Positions 1 through 11,217 of a stretch of DNA of 64,000 nucleotides are shown here, piece by piece (within the stretch, counting starts at the first letter, position 1; every line of letters begins with the position of its first letter). Source of the DNA: Pyrenophora tritici-repentis (taxonomy: Eukaryota > Ascomycota > Dothideomycetes > Pleosporales > Pleosporaceae); contig NC_089391.1 of NCBI RefSeq assembly GCF_003171515.1, forward strand, positions 3,658,001 through 3,722,000. Reading direction: 5' to 3'. The notes beneath the pieces were generated by a model. The model was given only the letters and a program-made list of their open reading frames with translations. It made no database searches and was not told the DNA's origin. A program made the translations under genes and the position numbers.

Positions 1-745
1 GCCGTTGACGAAGAGTGAGTCTTGGAGCGCACCACCAGTGATCTTCTTGACACCAATGAGCTTCTCGTTCAATTCGTCTTGGTCAAGCGAAAGGACGGCG
101 TCGACGACCATCTTTGTGAAGAAGTCGGCGTTCCTGTGGATTAGCTTGCTGCTCATGGCGGTCGCGGCAAGCTTCTGGAGTGTGTCGCGTTGGTTGCCCT
201 CGGCGGTGTCTACGGCGATTTCCATAATCTTGTTGACGGCGAGATGTGAGGCTCTTCGCAGACCCTTCATGATGGTCTGGCTGCTGACTCCCTGCTCAAC
301 AAAGTCCTTGATCTCCTTTAGTATCTCTCCCGCCAGTACGACGACTGAGGTGGTACCATCGCCCACTTCGGCATCTTGCGATCGTGCAATATCGGTGAGG
401 ACGCGGGCGGCAGGGTGAACAATGTCGAGGAGCTGCATACAATTAGAATTGGCTCCGCTGCTTTAGTGTATATGGCGTCATCTACCTTCATGACCGTGGC
501 GCCATCGTTGGTGATTGTCTGCCTGCCATTCTCATCGACCATGAGCAGGTCACCGCCATAAGGCCCTAATGTTCCTTTGATCGTGGCTTGTACCGCAAGA
601 CAAGCGTTGATGTTTGATATGACTTGGCCTCGACCCTGTGACTGGTCGGTACCTGAGACCGTTAGTTCTATAATCAGTAGGAGAAATTGAGGCACCTACC
701 CTCCCGCAACACCACAATGGTCGGTGTTTGACCGCCGAACGACAT
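1..745 (-). CDS. CCT7: T-complex protein 1 subunit eta (CCT7), 5' part, runs off window
   Basis: Cytosolic group II chaperonin subunit; in the TRiC/CCT ring it folds actin, tubulin and other clients using ATP. The start at 745 opens with MSFGGQTPT. Exons 745-700, 652-486 and 432-1 join in frame across two introns with GT...AG ends (653-699, 433-485), giving the first 215 residues. Visible family signatures are [19 protein letters not shown] near residue 50, the nucleotide-binding NDGAT, and GDGTTSVV near residue 90. The equatorial and first part of the intermediate domain are present; the remainder lies beyond position 1. Housekeeping gene, intact as far as seen. The eta assignment rests on the conserved N-terminus and is strong. 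Confidence 0.93.
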
Positions 746-1286
746 GCTAGCTGGAAGTGCAAATACAAAAAGTAAAAGTTAGTCCCTCGGGGCTTGGAAA
801 TTGCAACAAAGCTCGCAGTGCGTCGTGAGGGGTATTGTCGAGCTATGCGCAGCTGTATGTTGTCCCCGCAGACGCGTCCATGAATTTTCCAGGGCACGTC
901 TCTTTTCACGTGACCCCTCGGAGGTCGGCCTTTCTTCTCCGCCCGCAACCTTCTGTCGACCTTCTACCGCCCTTCTATGCATTGTACCACATCTCCGCCG
1001 TCCTCCAGTCTCGCAACCCTGATTCGGTTGTCATCACATCGTACACGCGTCAATTTGTCTGCTCTTGTGTGATATCGTCGAGCGCACATATGATCCCGTG
1101 ACCGCTCCGCCTATCGTTCCTACCTCGGACACAACCTGCACTCGCATCCTAACCTGTTGCTGCTTTAACTACGTCTGCATCTGTCCCTTGTAATAGTCCA
1201 TATTGCAAACATGCCGGCCAAGACATCTGCCAAGAAGGTCAGGACGCCCATACACATGGTCCCGGGTGGTGTTGACAGGTGTTTAG
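746..1286. promoter_or_regulatory. Divergent intergenic region between CCT7 and an F-box-like gene
   Basis: Spacer separating two genes read in opposite directions, so it must hold both promoters. An ATG at 1211 could start a 9-codon leader exon for the rightward gene (possible intron 1238-1286, donor GTCAGG, acceptor TTTAG). No clear TATA box or repeat was seen. Confidence 0.5.
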
Positions 1287-1850
1287 ATGGTGCCAAGCCC
1301 GAAAACAACAGATGAAATCCGCCTACGTCGTCTAGATCGCCGTTCGAAAGAGTCGGTAGAAAAGCAAATCTCCATTCCAGAGACAATCTCACCTTTGGAT
1401 ACCTACCCTCCGTTACTCCGCATTCCATCTGAGATCAGGAGGGAAATCTTCAGATACGTCTTACCCTCATCAAACAAACGCTTTATCCTCTACACCGACT
1501 GCGATTCGCGTTCCATCAGCAGAACATGGAACCGAAACTGTCGCCCGCATCCAGACCGGCATCTAACACTCGATGTTCTACGGACAAACCGTCTGATCTA
1601 TCACGAGTGTCTTTCAGTCATGTATTCCGAAAACCAGTTTCACTTCTATGCGTTCAACTATCTACCTGTCCTGGATTTTATACGCCATCTGAGTCCCGAG
1701 GCCAAGAACCAAGTACGCAATGTTCGCCTCACGCCTTTGACGGATAAGCAGGACGACCCACCAGCGTCACATGATATCTTCTGCACTATCATACATGACT
1801 CCTTGCCTGGACTCAATCAGCTGCAGGCAGATCCAGTGGTCTTCTTCTAG
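1287..1850 (+). CDS. F-box-like hypothetical protein
   Basis: Probable substrate-adaptor type protein of a large fungal family with a degenerate F-box start. Residues 33-50 read LLRIPSEIRREIFRYVLP, the usual opening of these proteins, followed by motifs such as LDVLRTNRLIYHECLSVMYSEN (NR-x-IYHE...LY-type) near residue 95. The simple reading gives 187 residues ending at 1850. The true start may be the ATG at 1211 through a short intron. The true end may lie at 2043: from 1912 the sequence encodes YIDGEITLYELHDTP in another frame, after an AATGCAG acceptor. The best donor (GTAAGG at 1850) would lead to an early stop, while a weak donor at the GTGGTC a few codons earlier keeps the frame. Function is inferred only from the N-terminal motif. 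Confidence 0.55.
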   Translation: MVPSPKTTDEIRLRRLDRRSKESVEKQISIPETISPLDTYPPLLRIPSEIRREIFRYVLPSSNKRFILYTDCDSRSISRTWNRNCRPHPDRHLTLDVLRTNRLIYHECLSVMYSENQFHFYAFNYLPVLDFIRHLSPEAKNQVRNVRLTPLTDKQDDPPASHDIFCTIIHDSLPGLNQLQADPVVFF

Positions 1851-2150
1851 TAAGGCAACCAGTCATTTTCCGTTTTTGTCACGATTTCTATTCTTTCCAA
1901 TGCAGTATATAGACGGCGAGATTACACTATATGAGTTACATGACACACCCACGAGCGAATTATCGAATCTGACTATTACTTGGCGACTATCTCCATTTCA
2001 CCATCAATTATCTCAAACACTTTCCTGGAATATTAACATCTGAGATACAACACTATCTACATTACGAGTCTGAGGCTCCTTGGGCGACTGCCAAGATGTA
2101 AGTACAAATCAGGTGCTTGGCTCTATACCCCATGCGACTGATTTGAGGCG
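1851..2150. other. Short convergent spacer, possible extra 3' exon
   Basis: Holds the possible continuation of the upstream F-box-like gene (about 1912-2043) and the 3' end of the leftward ankyrin gene. Nothing else seen. Confidence 0.4.
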
Positions 2151-4769
2151 CTACCAAGGGATCTGTCCCGGCAGTTCCACAGGCATCGCTGACGTCCCGA
2201 GAAGTTCCTTGCGTCTCACGCACGCTTCAAAAATTTGTATAAGGTCATGATGCTCTGAAGCGGCAGCCAGGTCATAAGGGGTCTTGCCTTCTCCGTTCGT
2301 TTCGAAGGGACTTGCGCCTCTTTCGCATAGAAACGAAGTCACCGCGGCACGAAGATTGAGGTCCCACTTGTATGCGCCAGTCCAGAACGACACAGCTTGG
2401 TGTAGCATTGTGCCAGCAGTCGTCGATATTGGTGTGTCAATGTCCCACCCACATTTCAGTAAGATATCCATGATTGCAATTATTCGCGACGGTACCAGAT
2501 TGCGCTCGGAATCTGACATGGTCTTCATCAGCCATGAGCGACTTAGCAGCTGCCCTGCTAATGTGGACCAGGTGTCTGGATGCGCTGGCTTTGCCCCATG
2601 CGCAGCCAACAAACTGACCATATCTACTTGACGAGCGCCAATGGCAAAGTTCAGTGGTGTCAGTCTCGTTGAATAGCCAAAAGGAACCTCGTTAACGTCA
2701 AAACCTGCGTCAATGAGGCGCTGTGCCATGTCGATTTCGCCGAATAGTGCAGCGAAATGCAGTGCAGTCACACGTTCCGGGCGGCCCCGCTTGCGCAGGC
2801 TCGATTTCCAGAATCCTTTCTTTTTGCTCAAGATGGTTGCCAAGGCTGCTAGGTCCCCGTCACAGACAGCCTCTTCGGTGCGATCTCTTGGTTGGCACCC
2901 AACCTTGTTGAGTATCTCCTTGCGAGATAGGGTCTTGCTTTTCGGTATTTCGGGTCCACATTGGCTGGTGCCTGTGGGGTCAACTTTGCCAAGGATTGGA
3001 CTGTGCTGCTGAGTACGTTCTCTGCCGTCTGGAGGGCTCATATCGACTGTCCCCGGCATAGGCGGCGACCGTTCCAGGAAGGACATGGAATCTTCAAATG
3101 TCTTGTCTTTGGATGCAAGGCTTCGATGGAGCCGCCATGGGCCTGCGGCAGGCGATCTCGTCATCACAGACCCTGCGTCGCTCTCATGGCGGTCTGATGG
3201 GGCATTGAGCGTGGATGTCGAGAGCCTGCTGGGAGTGCGGTCTATGGCCACCTCGCTCTCTGTAGGTACAGCTCGGGACAGTAACGACGAAAACTCGAGA
3301 TGTTCCACATCCGTAGCCAAAGAGTCTTCGACAGTCCTCAGAACGGTCTCTCGGCTTGCTTCCGGTATCATGGCCAGGCACGATTTTGCACGCGCACGCT
3401 TACCTAGCAACACATATATATGTGCCATAAGCGCCATCGACTCGAGAGACGCGCCACTTTGTTTTCCTAGCAATCTTCGTCGTGCCTGTAACGATTTTTC
3501 ACACTCGACTCGCGCGCGATCGACATTGCCCCGACGGATGTACAACTGAGATAGCAAGTGCATAGCGTCGTAAATGTACTCCTTGTGCTGATCAGAGGTT
3601 GCTGACTGGGAGATAAGGCTATGCAGAGCCTTCTCTGCATCTGCTGGGTCTAGGATATGGTATGCACAAACCGCCAACTTGTAGTGCAGGTCGAACACAT
3701 CGCAGAACTCTCGCCTTTGTCTTGGAAGCTGTTGTAGCATGCTCAAGGCCTCCTGAAGCATAGAGTCTGCTTCATGCCAGTCCCCTGATTCAAATGCTTG
3801 GGCTCCAGTGCTCAAGGCAGACTTGACAAAATCGGTGTCCAAGTCGTCATCAGAGTCAGATATCTCACGTGGTTGCCGATCTTCGTTTGTACCTGTACTA
3901 CGCATGACGGTCTTCATTCTTCTAGGTACGCTTTTAGGGATCGCATCTTTCGATTCCGGCTCCTTCTGCTCTTTCTGGATGGCTACTATGACTTCTGTCC
4001 ATGGTGGGTCGCTTGTCTCGGTGATTTCTCCGGTCGATGCCCCAGCCATGGGGTCTGGAACCATACTTTGCTCTTTCGCAGCTGTACCTTTTACGATGAC
4101 CTCTTGTGCATACTGCATCAAGGTGGCTTCGGTCTGAGTGTGTCGCCACGGTGGACCAGTTTGCGACAAACGTTGCAACTTTTTGACCATCTGCACGAGT
4201 TCGGCAACATCATCTCGAAGCGTTCGCTCAACACCAGAAGGTACAAAATGTGCAAGTACACTGTAGTCTGGTTCAGCGACGTTCAAAAGCTTCTTTCACT
4301 ACGAAACTCACGTTTGAATCAATAGCAGCGTAGTACGCAAGTTATCACTGTGTCTACGAACACTATTCTCCATCTCTTCTATCTTATCTTCGTTTTTTCC
4401 TAGCTGTCCTGGCTGGGATACGAGACTAGAATCCTCCCTCTTCTCTACCCTGAACCCCTTTTCAAATGATTCCAGCTCCTGTATCGTTTGACTCGTCTCG
4501 TGTATCTGGGTTGCAAGAGAAGCCCATATTCTTCCGTCGCCATCGTAGGGTGGAGGCGAGCCTGTCTCGGTATTGTTCGCAATCTCTTGCAGTTTGAGAT
4601 GGATCTGGTAACACTCATTGCCGAGCAATCCAACCTCGCCTGTGAGATTCAGTAGAGCCGCATGGCCGGGTTTGGCGTCCGAAATGAGGTTAGAGAGCGA
4701 GATAGATAGTCTCCAGGCTACCTTACTCAGAGCCAGGATGGCAGCCGATGTGTTTACAGGTGTGGACAT
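2151..4769 (-). CDS. TPR and ankyrin-repeat protein with NLR-style N-terminal domain
   Basis: An 855-residue protein from exons 4769-4312 and 4260-2151; the 51-bp intron has a GTGAGT donor and a TACAG acceptor. Residues 1-153 form a helical segment resembling the N-terminal domain found at the head of many fungal NACHT/ankyrin proteins, with a heptad-like stretch around 100-150. Residues ~140-300 are low complexity and acidic. Residues ~300-460 contain degenerate TPR units (for example GAQAFESGDWHEADSMLQEAL and LSQLYIRRGNVDRARVECEKSL). Residues ~640-840 contain ankyrin repeats (TALHFAALFGEIDMAQRLIDAGFDVN; TPLNFAIGARQVDMVSLLAAHGA). No NACHT or NB-ARC P-loop is visible, so it is an NLR-like scaffold lacking the nucleotide switch. 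Role unknown; self/non-self signalling or scaffolding is only an analogy. Confidence 0.82.
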
Positions 4770-5870
4770 AGCGGATACAGCACTGCGGGTGAGTGGATGT
4801 CAAGGTCGAAGCGCACGGTAGAATGTGCAAGGTCGGGCAGTGCCATGCGCAAGATACGGGGCGTCAATGGATTGGCGTCGACACAATACTGCAGTCAGCG
4901 CTTACGCCACACCATTATTGCTGTTGTGAATCAGTACGAGGACCACTTGCCGTACAAACACAGCTGCGCCCGGTGCAGAACGATTGACCGCTGCACATGC
5001 TGCGAAAGTATTGATTGCTATATGACTGCAGTCGCACTGCATCACCACCTCTCTGTCTGTACGGTAATCCCTCGCAAGATAACGGGCAAAGGGTAAGATG
5101 CCTTGCGTTGATTGGCCTCACATGTTTCACAAGATGCAAACCGATCACATCCTTCCAGGGAGAAGGGTTCCCCGCAAGAAAGTACCAATTTCACGTGAGC
5201 ACTTCGCGATGCTCCGAGCTACACGTGGTAGCAATGTTGAGTTCTGGCCCCATTGCCGGGCTTGGATAAGCTCACCCTCGGAACTGCGCCTTGAACCTGA
5301 CTACCTCTGGGGCGAACATCTAAAAATGCAAGGTGTGCGTCTCGACTGTCCAAGTCGCGCCACACGCTTATGCAAGGAGACGTCCTGCAGTGCCATATTA
5401 CGCGATGAGAGCGGGGCTTCAAAGATCATGTTCAAAGTCCAGCCTCGTAGGTACAATCTTCTTTTCATCGCCAGAAGGTAGCAAAAAGTCGGTTTCAAGG
5501 ATAGTATGTGATTGTTGAGGTCATGAGTAATCGAATGATACCAAATTCGAGTATGTAAGGAACTCGTGGGCGTACAACATGAAATAGGGTCAGGTAGCAC
5601 AGCGGTGAGAACCAAGACCCCAAAACCAGGCAGTGCGATGATAACCATGTGGGCTGACATCCCTCGCCGCATTTAGGTGATGCAGTTAAGGAGGTCTCAT
5701 TGTATTAAGGAGATTACATGATTGCACCCTGTCTGTCTTGTTCGTCTCGTCTTTTCATAGCGGCTACGATAGCTTCTACCCTCTAGTTGCATCAGAGAAC
5801 TTTTTTACAACACCCGATTAAAATTTGAAACATACATAGTTATCCAGCAGTTGCGCAACCATCAGGATCG
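4770..5870. other. Divergent intergenic region, 1.1 kb
   Basis: Separates the ankyrin gene from the rightward UNC93-like gene and should carry both promoters. Several open frames of under 130 codons are present, but none shows a recognisable motif or a plausible gene structure. No repeat or RNA gene seen. Confidence 0.4.
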
Positions 5871-7527
5871 ATGACGAAAGCCGACAGAACATGGGCGACG
5901 GCGCAAACGCCAGTTCCACCCAACGAGCATGCCGGTGTCGAAAGACCAACAGGATGGAAGTACAAGAAATTGAAAATCGGGCCGGTCACTCTCCCATGTT
6001 ATGCGTCGCCAGAGTCGCAGTTGGTCTTGGTCTCATTCGTCTGCTTCCTCTGTCCTGGTAAGTTCAGTTATCGCAACATGTTTTCGGCTCATTAACATAC
6101 CCAGGCATGTTCAACGCTGTCAACGGGATAGGAGCCGCAGGTATCGACGATGATGGAAAAGCTAGCAACGCCGCCAACACTACGCTTTACGCTACCTTTG
6201 CCGTCGTCGGCTTCTTTGCTGGTACCATCACCAATGTCCTGGGTATCCGCATTGCGCTCTCGTTTGGAGGTCTCGGTTACTGCGTATACGTCAGTTCATA
6301 TCTGTGTTTTAATATCACTCACAATCTCGGCTATGTAGTCTTCTCAGGCTTCTTGCTCGGATGCTGTGCCGGAATTCTTTGGGCTGCGCAAGGCGCGATC
6401 ATGATGAGTTATCCATCTGAGAAGCTCAAGGGGAGGTATATTTCTTGGTTCTGGATCATTTTCAATATGGGTGCTGTTATAGGGGCCCTGGTGAGCATAG
6501 CTCCTCCAGATGTGAACAAGTGTTGGAACTAACCCTGTTGTCAGGTTCAACTCGGCCTGAACTTCGACAATACAGGTGATGAAAAAGCAGCAGCCGTCAC
6601 CAACGGGACGTATATCGGTTTCATGATCCTTACTTTCCTGGGCGCGTGCCTTTCTTGGACACTCATCGATGCCAAACACGTTGTTCGTAGTGACGGCTCC
6701 AGGATCATCCTTATGAAGCATCCAACCTGGCAATCTGAGATTATTGGCCTTTGGCAAACACTGCGCACGGATCCATACATCATCCTTATGTTCCCCATGT
6801 TCTTCGCCTCAAACTGGTTCTATACGTACCAATTCAACGACGTAAACTATGCGCGATTCACTGTGCGGACCCGCGCTCTCAACAACGCGATATACTGGCT
6901 AGCTCAGATACTGGGCGCGGGCGTGTTCGGGTTCGCACTAGACTTCCACAATATCAGGAGAACTACAAGAGCGAAGTGTGCTTGGTTGGTCATGTTCTTG
7001 CTCACGTTTGGCGTATGGGGCGGCGGCTATGCGTTTCAAAGACAGTACACCCGCGACGATGCGTCTCCGATATATGACTGGAAAGATGGGGGATATGGAG
7101 GACCGATGGTTCTGTACCTAGCCTATGGCTTCTACGACGCTGCATGGCAAACATGTGTATATTGGTATGTGTCTACCCCCATTCTCTCACCCCACCATCC
7201 CCTTGCTAACCCTAACCCAGGTTCATGGGCGCCATCTCAAACAACAGTCGCAAACTCGCAAACTTTGCCGGCTTCTACAAGGGCATTCAATCAGCAGGCG
7301 CAGCTATAGTATTCCGACTCGACGGCTACAAGAGGCCTTATATGGATATCCTCTTATCCAGTTGGATACTACTAGCAGGCAGCTTGGTCGTCGCGCTGCC
7401 AGTCATGCTCCTCAAAATCAAGGACACAGTACCGATTGAAGAAGACTTGCGCTTCACAGACGAGACGATTGAAGACGTCCTAGGCACGCGAGAAACGTAT
7501 CTGCTCGGTGGGCCGGAGAAAGCATAG
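5871..7527 (+). CDS. UNC93-like major facilitator superfamily membrane protein
   Basis: A 499-residue polytopic membrane protein from four exons: 5871-6057, 6105-6490, 6545-7164 and 7221-7527. All introns have GT-AG ends with CAG acceptors. About 11-12 hydrophobic segments follow a soluble N-terminus of ~45 residues. The first half contains FNAVNGIGAAG and TLYATFAVVGFFAGTITN, typical of the fungal UNC93/DUF895 branch of the MFS, and the motif NYAR(F) after the central loop is also typical of it. The substrate of fungal members is not established; ion-channel-regulatory or transporter roles are suggested for animal relatives. The C-terminal ~40 residues are cytosolic and acidic. Intact, with no frameshift. 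Confidence 0.88.
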
Positions 7528-8288
7528 ATTTCTGCGCACGGTATTGAGCTAGCTGTCTTGGTTGGCGCCCGGCGACGTATTACTAGTGTTATGCAGGAAC
7601 AACAAATTTAATGGTGCATCATACAAACTTGCAGTATCTTGTTTCCCTTCCCGCTTCAGTCTCGGTGATTGCATTGTCAAAGTGTTCGCCGGAGCGACCA
7701 CCTCCGAGTGGTGCCATGTGGTATATTCGGTACGATAGGTATAGCCGGCCTTTATATCGAAGTACGTGCTTTCGTAGGCGAGGACCACTTATTAACAATG
7801 CTTGTCGCATTTAGCAGCCAATCGCTGCGCAGCTGACTGTTCAATATTGGATCCGGGTGCGGGTCTAGAAATGTTCTTGACGTCGGTCACCCTTCATGAT
7901 GACATGTCCGTAGCCAAATCCAAAATGAGCCCCGCTTGCTGAGCTGATACACAAAGGAAGAATTGTCTCTTCGGGGGATAAGGGTCCTAAGTTTTGACAT
8001 GTGAAGTTTTGGCGTTTTTTTGCGGGGTTTGTTGCGTACCTAGGTAGTTGGTGTGGAAAGAAAGTTTCTGGTGAGCAACGCAAAGAGCAAGATGCCGAAT
8101 TTGGCCACCCTCGTTGTATTTGCGCGGTGTGAAAAGGTGATGACGGCGGCAGTGGGTATTTAAGAACTGGGATTCCTCTGTTGGTTTCTCTGTAATGTGC
8201 TATGTACTCTTTTCCTTTTCTTTGAATACTACGTTATACTTCTTGTGGTGGTTATCTTACTTTCTTGCTGTGGTCAGACGGATACGCG
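7528..8288. promoter_or_regulatory. Intergenic region with TATA-like box upstream of MFS gene
   Basis: Contains the 3' flank of the UNC93-like gene and the promoter of the next MFS gene. A TATTTAA element at about 8157-8163 lies ~130 bp before the ATG at 8289 and could serve as its TATA box. Nothing else recognised. Confidence 0.35.
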
Positions 8289-9673
8289 ATGGCTATGAGG
8301 TCAGAAGGAGATCTTACTACTACGACGGCAACACCCGAGACGCAATCGCAATTTGAGCTTGAGTCTAGGGACCGATGGAGTGAGGAACGGGAATTTGAGT
8401 CGTTACTTCCACCATGTGATGGAGGCAAAGATGCATGGAGTTTCCTCGCTGCGGCGTTTGTGATTGAGATTATGGTTTGGGGTATGTTTCTTCTATTCAG
8501 ACCAACTTCACCTTTGACTAACTTTCCCCAGGCTTCCCTTGGTCCTATGGTATCTTTCAAGAGTACTATAGTACCACGCTTCCCTTCTCCGGCGCGTCTG
8601 GTATCCCTGCCATTGGTACTTCCGCAATGGGTATCCTTTACATGGTGGCGCCTTTCACTTTTGGCTCCCTGATTCGCTGGCCTCGGTACAGACGACACGC
8701 TATGATCGTTGGACTTCTCATCATGTGTCTCTCCCTGGGATTGAGCTCAATCTGTCAAACGGTCCCCCAACTCATCGTCACTCAAGGCATCTTCTACGGA
8801 ATCGGTGGCGCAGTGACATACAGTCCAGTCGTCACATTCCTCGACGAATGGTTCGTTCACAAGAAAGGGCTCGCATTCGGCATCATGTGGGCCGGCACAG
8901 GACTCGGTGGTGTAGTTGTCCCGCTGTTACTTCAATGGTTGCTAGACACATACGGCTTCCGCACCAGTTTACGTATCTGGACACTCGCCCTCTTCCTCAT
9001 CACACTCCCATTAACATTCTTTCTGAAACCACGGCTACCCGTTCCAGCAACCAATCGCGCACGCATAACCTTCACATTTCTGCGCAACAAGACCTTTTGG
9101 ATCCTACAAGCCGGAAATGTAATGCAAGGACTTGGATTCTTTGTTCCATCAATTTACCTACCCACCTACACAAAAAGTCTCGGCTTCAACAACACAATCT
9201 CTACTTTGCCCATCATTCTTATCAATATCGCCGCTGTTATCGGATCCATCAGTATGGGCACCATCGTCGATCGTACACATGTCACGACCGCGATCCTCAT
9301 CTCCACCGTCGGCGCAATGTTATCTATATTCCTCATCTGGGGCTTCAGTACCTCATTGCCGCCACTGCTCGCTTTCTGCTTCATGTACGGCCTTTTTGCC
9401 GGTAGCTTCACGAATACATGGCCGGGAATCCTGCGGACGGTACAAAGGAGTACAGGGCAGATGGAGAGTTCGATGGTGTATTCTTTCCTGTCGCTGGGGA
9501 GGGGTGTTGGGAATGTGGTTTCGGGACCGGTGAGTGAGGCACTCATGAAGACGGGTAACGTAGGTGGAATGGGGCTGTATGGAACGCAGTATGGAAGTTT
9601 GGTGATTTGGACCGGGATTAGTGCTGCACTTGGGGGTATTAGTATCATTGGTAGGAGAGTTGGATGGCTGTAA
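8289..9673 (+). CDS. MFS monocarboxylate-type transporter
   Basis: A 444-residue transporter from exons 8289-8481 and 8532-9673 (donor GTATGT, acceptor CCCCAG). After an acidic ~50-residue N-terminus the protein enters transmembrane segment 1 (AWSFLAAAFVIEIMVWG). The exon junction then gives GFPWSYGIFQEYY, a signature of fungal monocarboxylate-transporter-homologue (MCH-type) permeases. Twelve hydrophobic segments are expected and about that number can be traced. The conserved loop after TM2 and the FDEWF-like segment (TFLDEWFVHKKGLAFGIMW) after TM4 agree with the family. Likely a plasma- or organelle-membrane uniporter or proton symporter; substrate unknown, since fungal MCH proteins often do not carry monocarboxylates. 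The start at 8289 is the first in-frame ATG; another lies two codons downstream. Confidence 0.88.
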
Positions 9674-9869
9674 GAGCATTCATGGGGCATGTTTGAGAAT
9701 TAGTGAAGTGCAGGAGTCGGTAAGATAGTGGTACATACCGGTACTATACACAATTGGGACTTCTAGTTTTCTTCAAGTGGAGTTTATTAGTATGATACAC
9801 GAGTTCGAGTGCTTATCTTCCTTGAGTGGAGAGATATGCCCAGCAATCCCTCCCCCAATCACTCCAGTT

Positions 9870-10388
9870 TCACACAACGTCATCGAACCATGGATGTGCC
9901 AGCGCCTCTTCAGCCGTAATTCGTAGTCTAGGGTCCATTCTCATCATGCGTTCGGTGATATCTACGAACTCATCATCGAGAGGCTCGTTAAACAGGCAAT
10001 TTCTGAATGGCCGTCTCAGGCTGTCCTTGCTGAAGCTTTTGACTATAGTGAAGAAGGAAAACGCCCAAGGGTTCTCTTTCTCATCTAGACACTTAATAAT
10101 TGAGAAGATACCTTCATCGGCAAAGAACGAGATCTGTCGTTGGGGAACATTGAATGTGAGTGCTTCAATATCTTTCTCATCGTCTGTGTCGTGGGAAAGA
10201 ATCATCATTTTCGTCATGCCGGCGATACATTGCAAGTACATCTTAGCTGAGAAAGAATATCCAGATGAAGCGAAGCTTACAACCAAGCCGAACGAAAACA
10301 TATCAATTGGTGTTTGTGCTCTTACAGAGGCCCACGCTTCCGGACTGAAGCAGTTTTTCAACAACGTATTTGCGACCTGACTGGCCAG
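9870..10388 (-). pseudogene. Protein-kinase C-lobe fragment
   Basis: Reading leftward, the frame gives CFSPEAWASVRAQTPIDMFSFGLV, matching the kinase P+1/APE region (SPEAW for APE) and the subdomain IX Asp-Met-x-Ser-Phe-Gly. About 100 residues on comes ITERMMRMDPRLRITAEEALAHPWF, the subdomain XI signature (LDPxxRITAxxALxHPWF) that ends fungal Ser/Thr kinase domains. The glycine loop, VAIK lysine, HRD and DFG motifs are all absent: a TGA lies just upstream at about residue -10 of the preserved frame, and the following 460 bp up to the transposon show no N-lobe. It is a 5'-truncated remnant, probably lost during rearrangement near the inserted elements. Confidence 0.72.
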
Positions 10389-10850
10389 CCACTCTTGTCA
10401 ACGCTGCAGCTCGTGTAATGGCTTTGGCGGCCATTTTATGAGCTATCAATATTGTAATACCGGAACCTTCAGTTACCCAGATACAGAGTGGTCAAACATT
10501 TGACGGTGGAAGATACCGATCAACCAATGGGGGAGAAGATTCAGTTCAATAAGATACCTAGATATGGCTGTATTCAGTATGTAACAGAAGAACAGTAAGG
10601 ACTTCAATGGAGAGTAAAGTGACAGCGCATAGTGCGAGAGGTTAGGATATCTCGCGTCTAACCAACGCAGAGAGTGGGACTTTGGGTGCTTAAGCGCGCG
10701 GCACATCAGCTTGGCACAAACCCAATTTGCGGGCGAAAGGCGGAGTAACAACAGATCCCATGTTCAAGGTCACCACATGTCCTGATCAAAGCACATAAGG
10801 TCTTTTGGTGTCTCAAATGTAGCAAAGAGCGCTCTTTAGAGACTACAACC
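10389..10850. other. Non-coding stretch next to transposon nest
   Basis: No gene or motif recognised. It ends with CTACAACC at 10843-10850, the left target-site copy of the MITE that follows. Confidence 0.4.
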
Positions 10851-11217
10851 CAGACTTGTCATCAATCAAACCAATCAATCATGAAGCTCGAGATTGGTTT
10901 GATTGACGTTTTTTTGTGAAGTCTTAATTGATTGATTGATTTGATAGCTCAAGAAAACTAGTTGATTGACGATTGATTGACTGATTGATGGTGTATAAGT
11001 TATTACCTAATTGGGTTAGACTATGTCGTCAACAGTGAGATCAGAGTTGCTATCAGTCAGTTCAGTCAGTCCGGAGCTCTCTGGACTGACTGAACTGACG
11101 TCCTGAGGTCACTGAACTGGACTGGACTGACTGCCAAGACTTTTCAATTAAACTAAAACTGACTGACTGAACTGACGTCGCCGCGGCCTGCGGACTGACT
11201 GGACTGACTGAACTGAG

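Noticed and set aside
5098..5481. 127-codon rightward frame between the ankyrin and UNC93-like genes
   Set aside because: No recognisable motif; composition is not convincing and an overlapping reverse frame is equally open.
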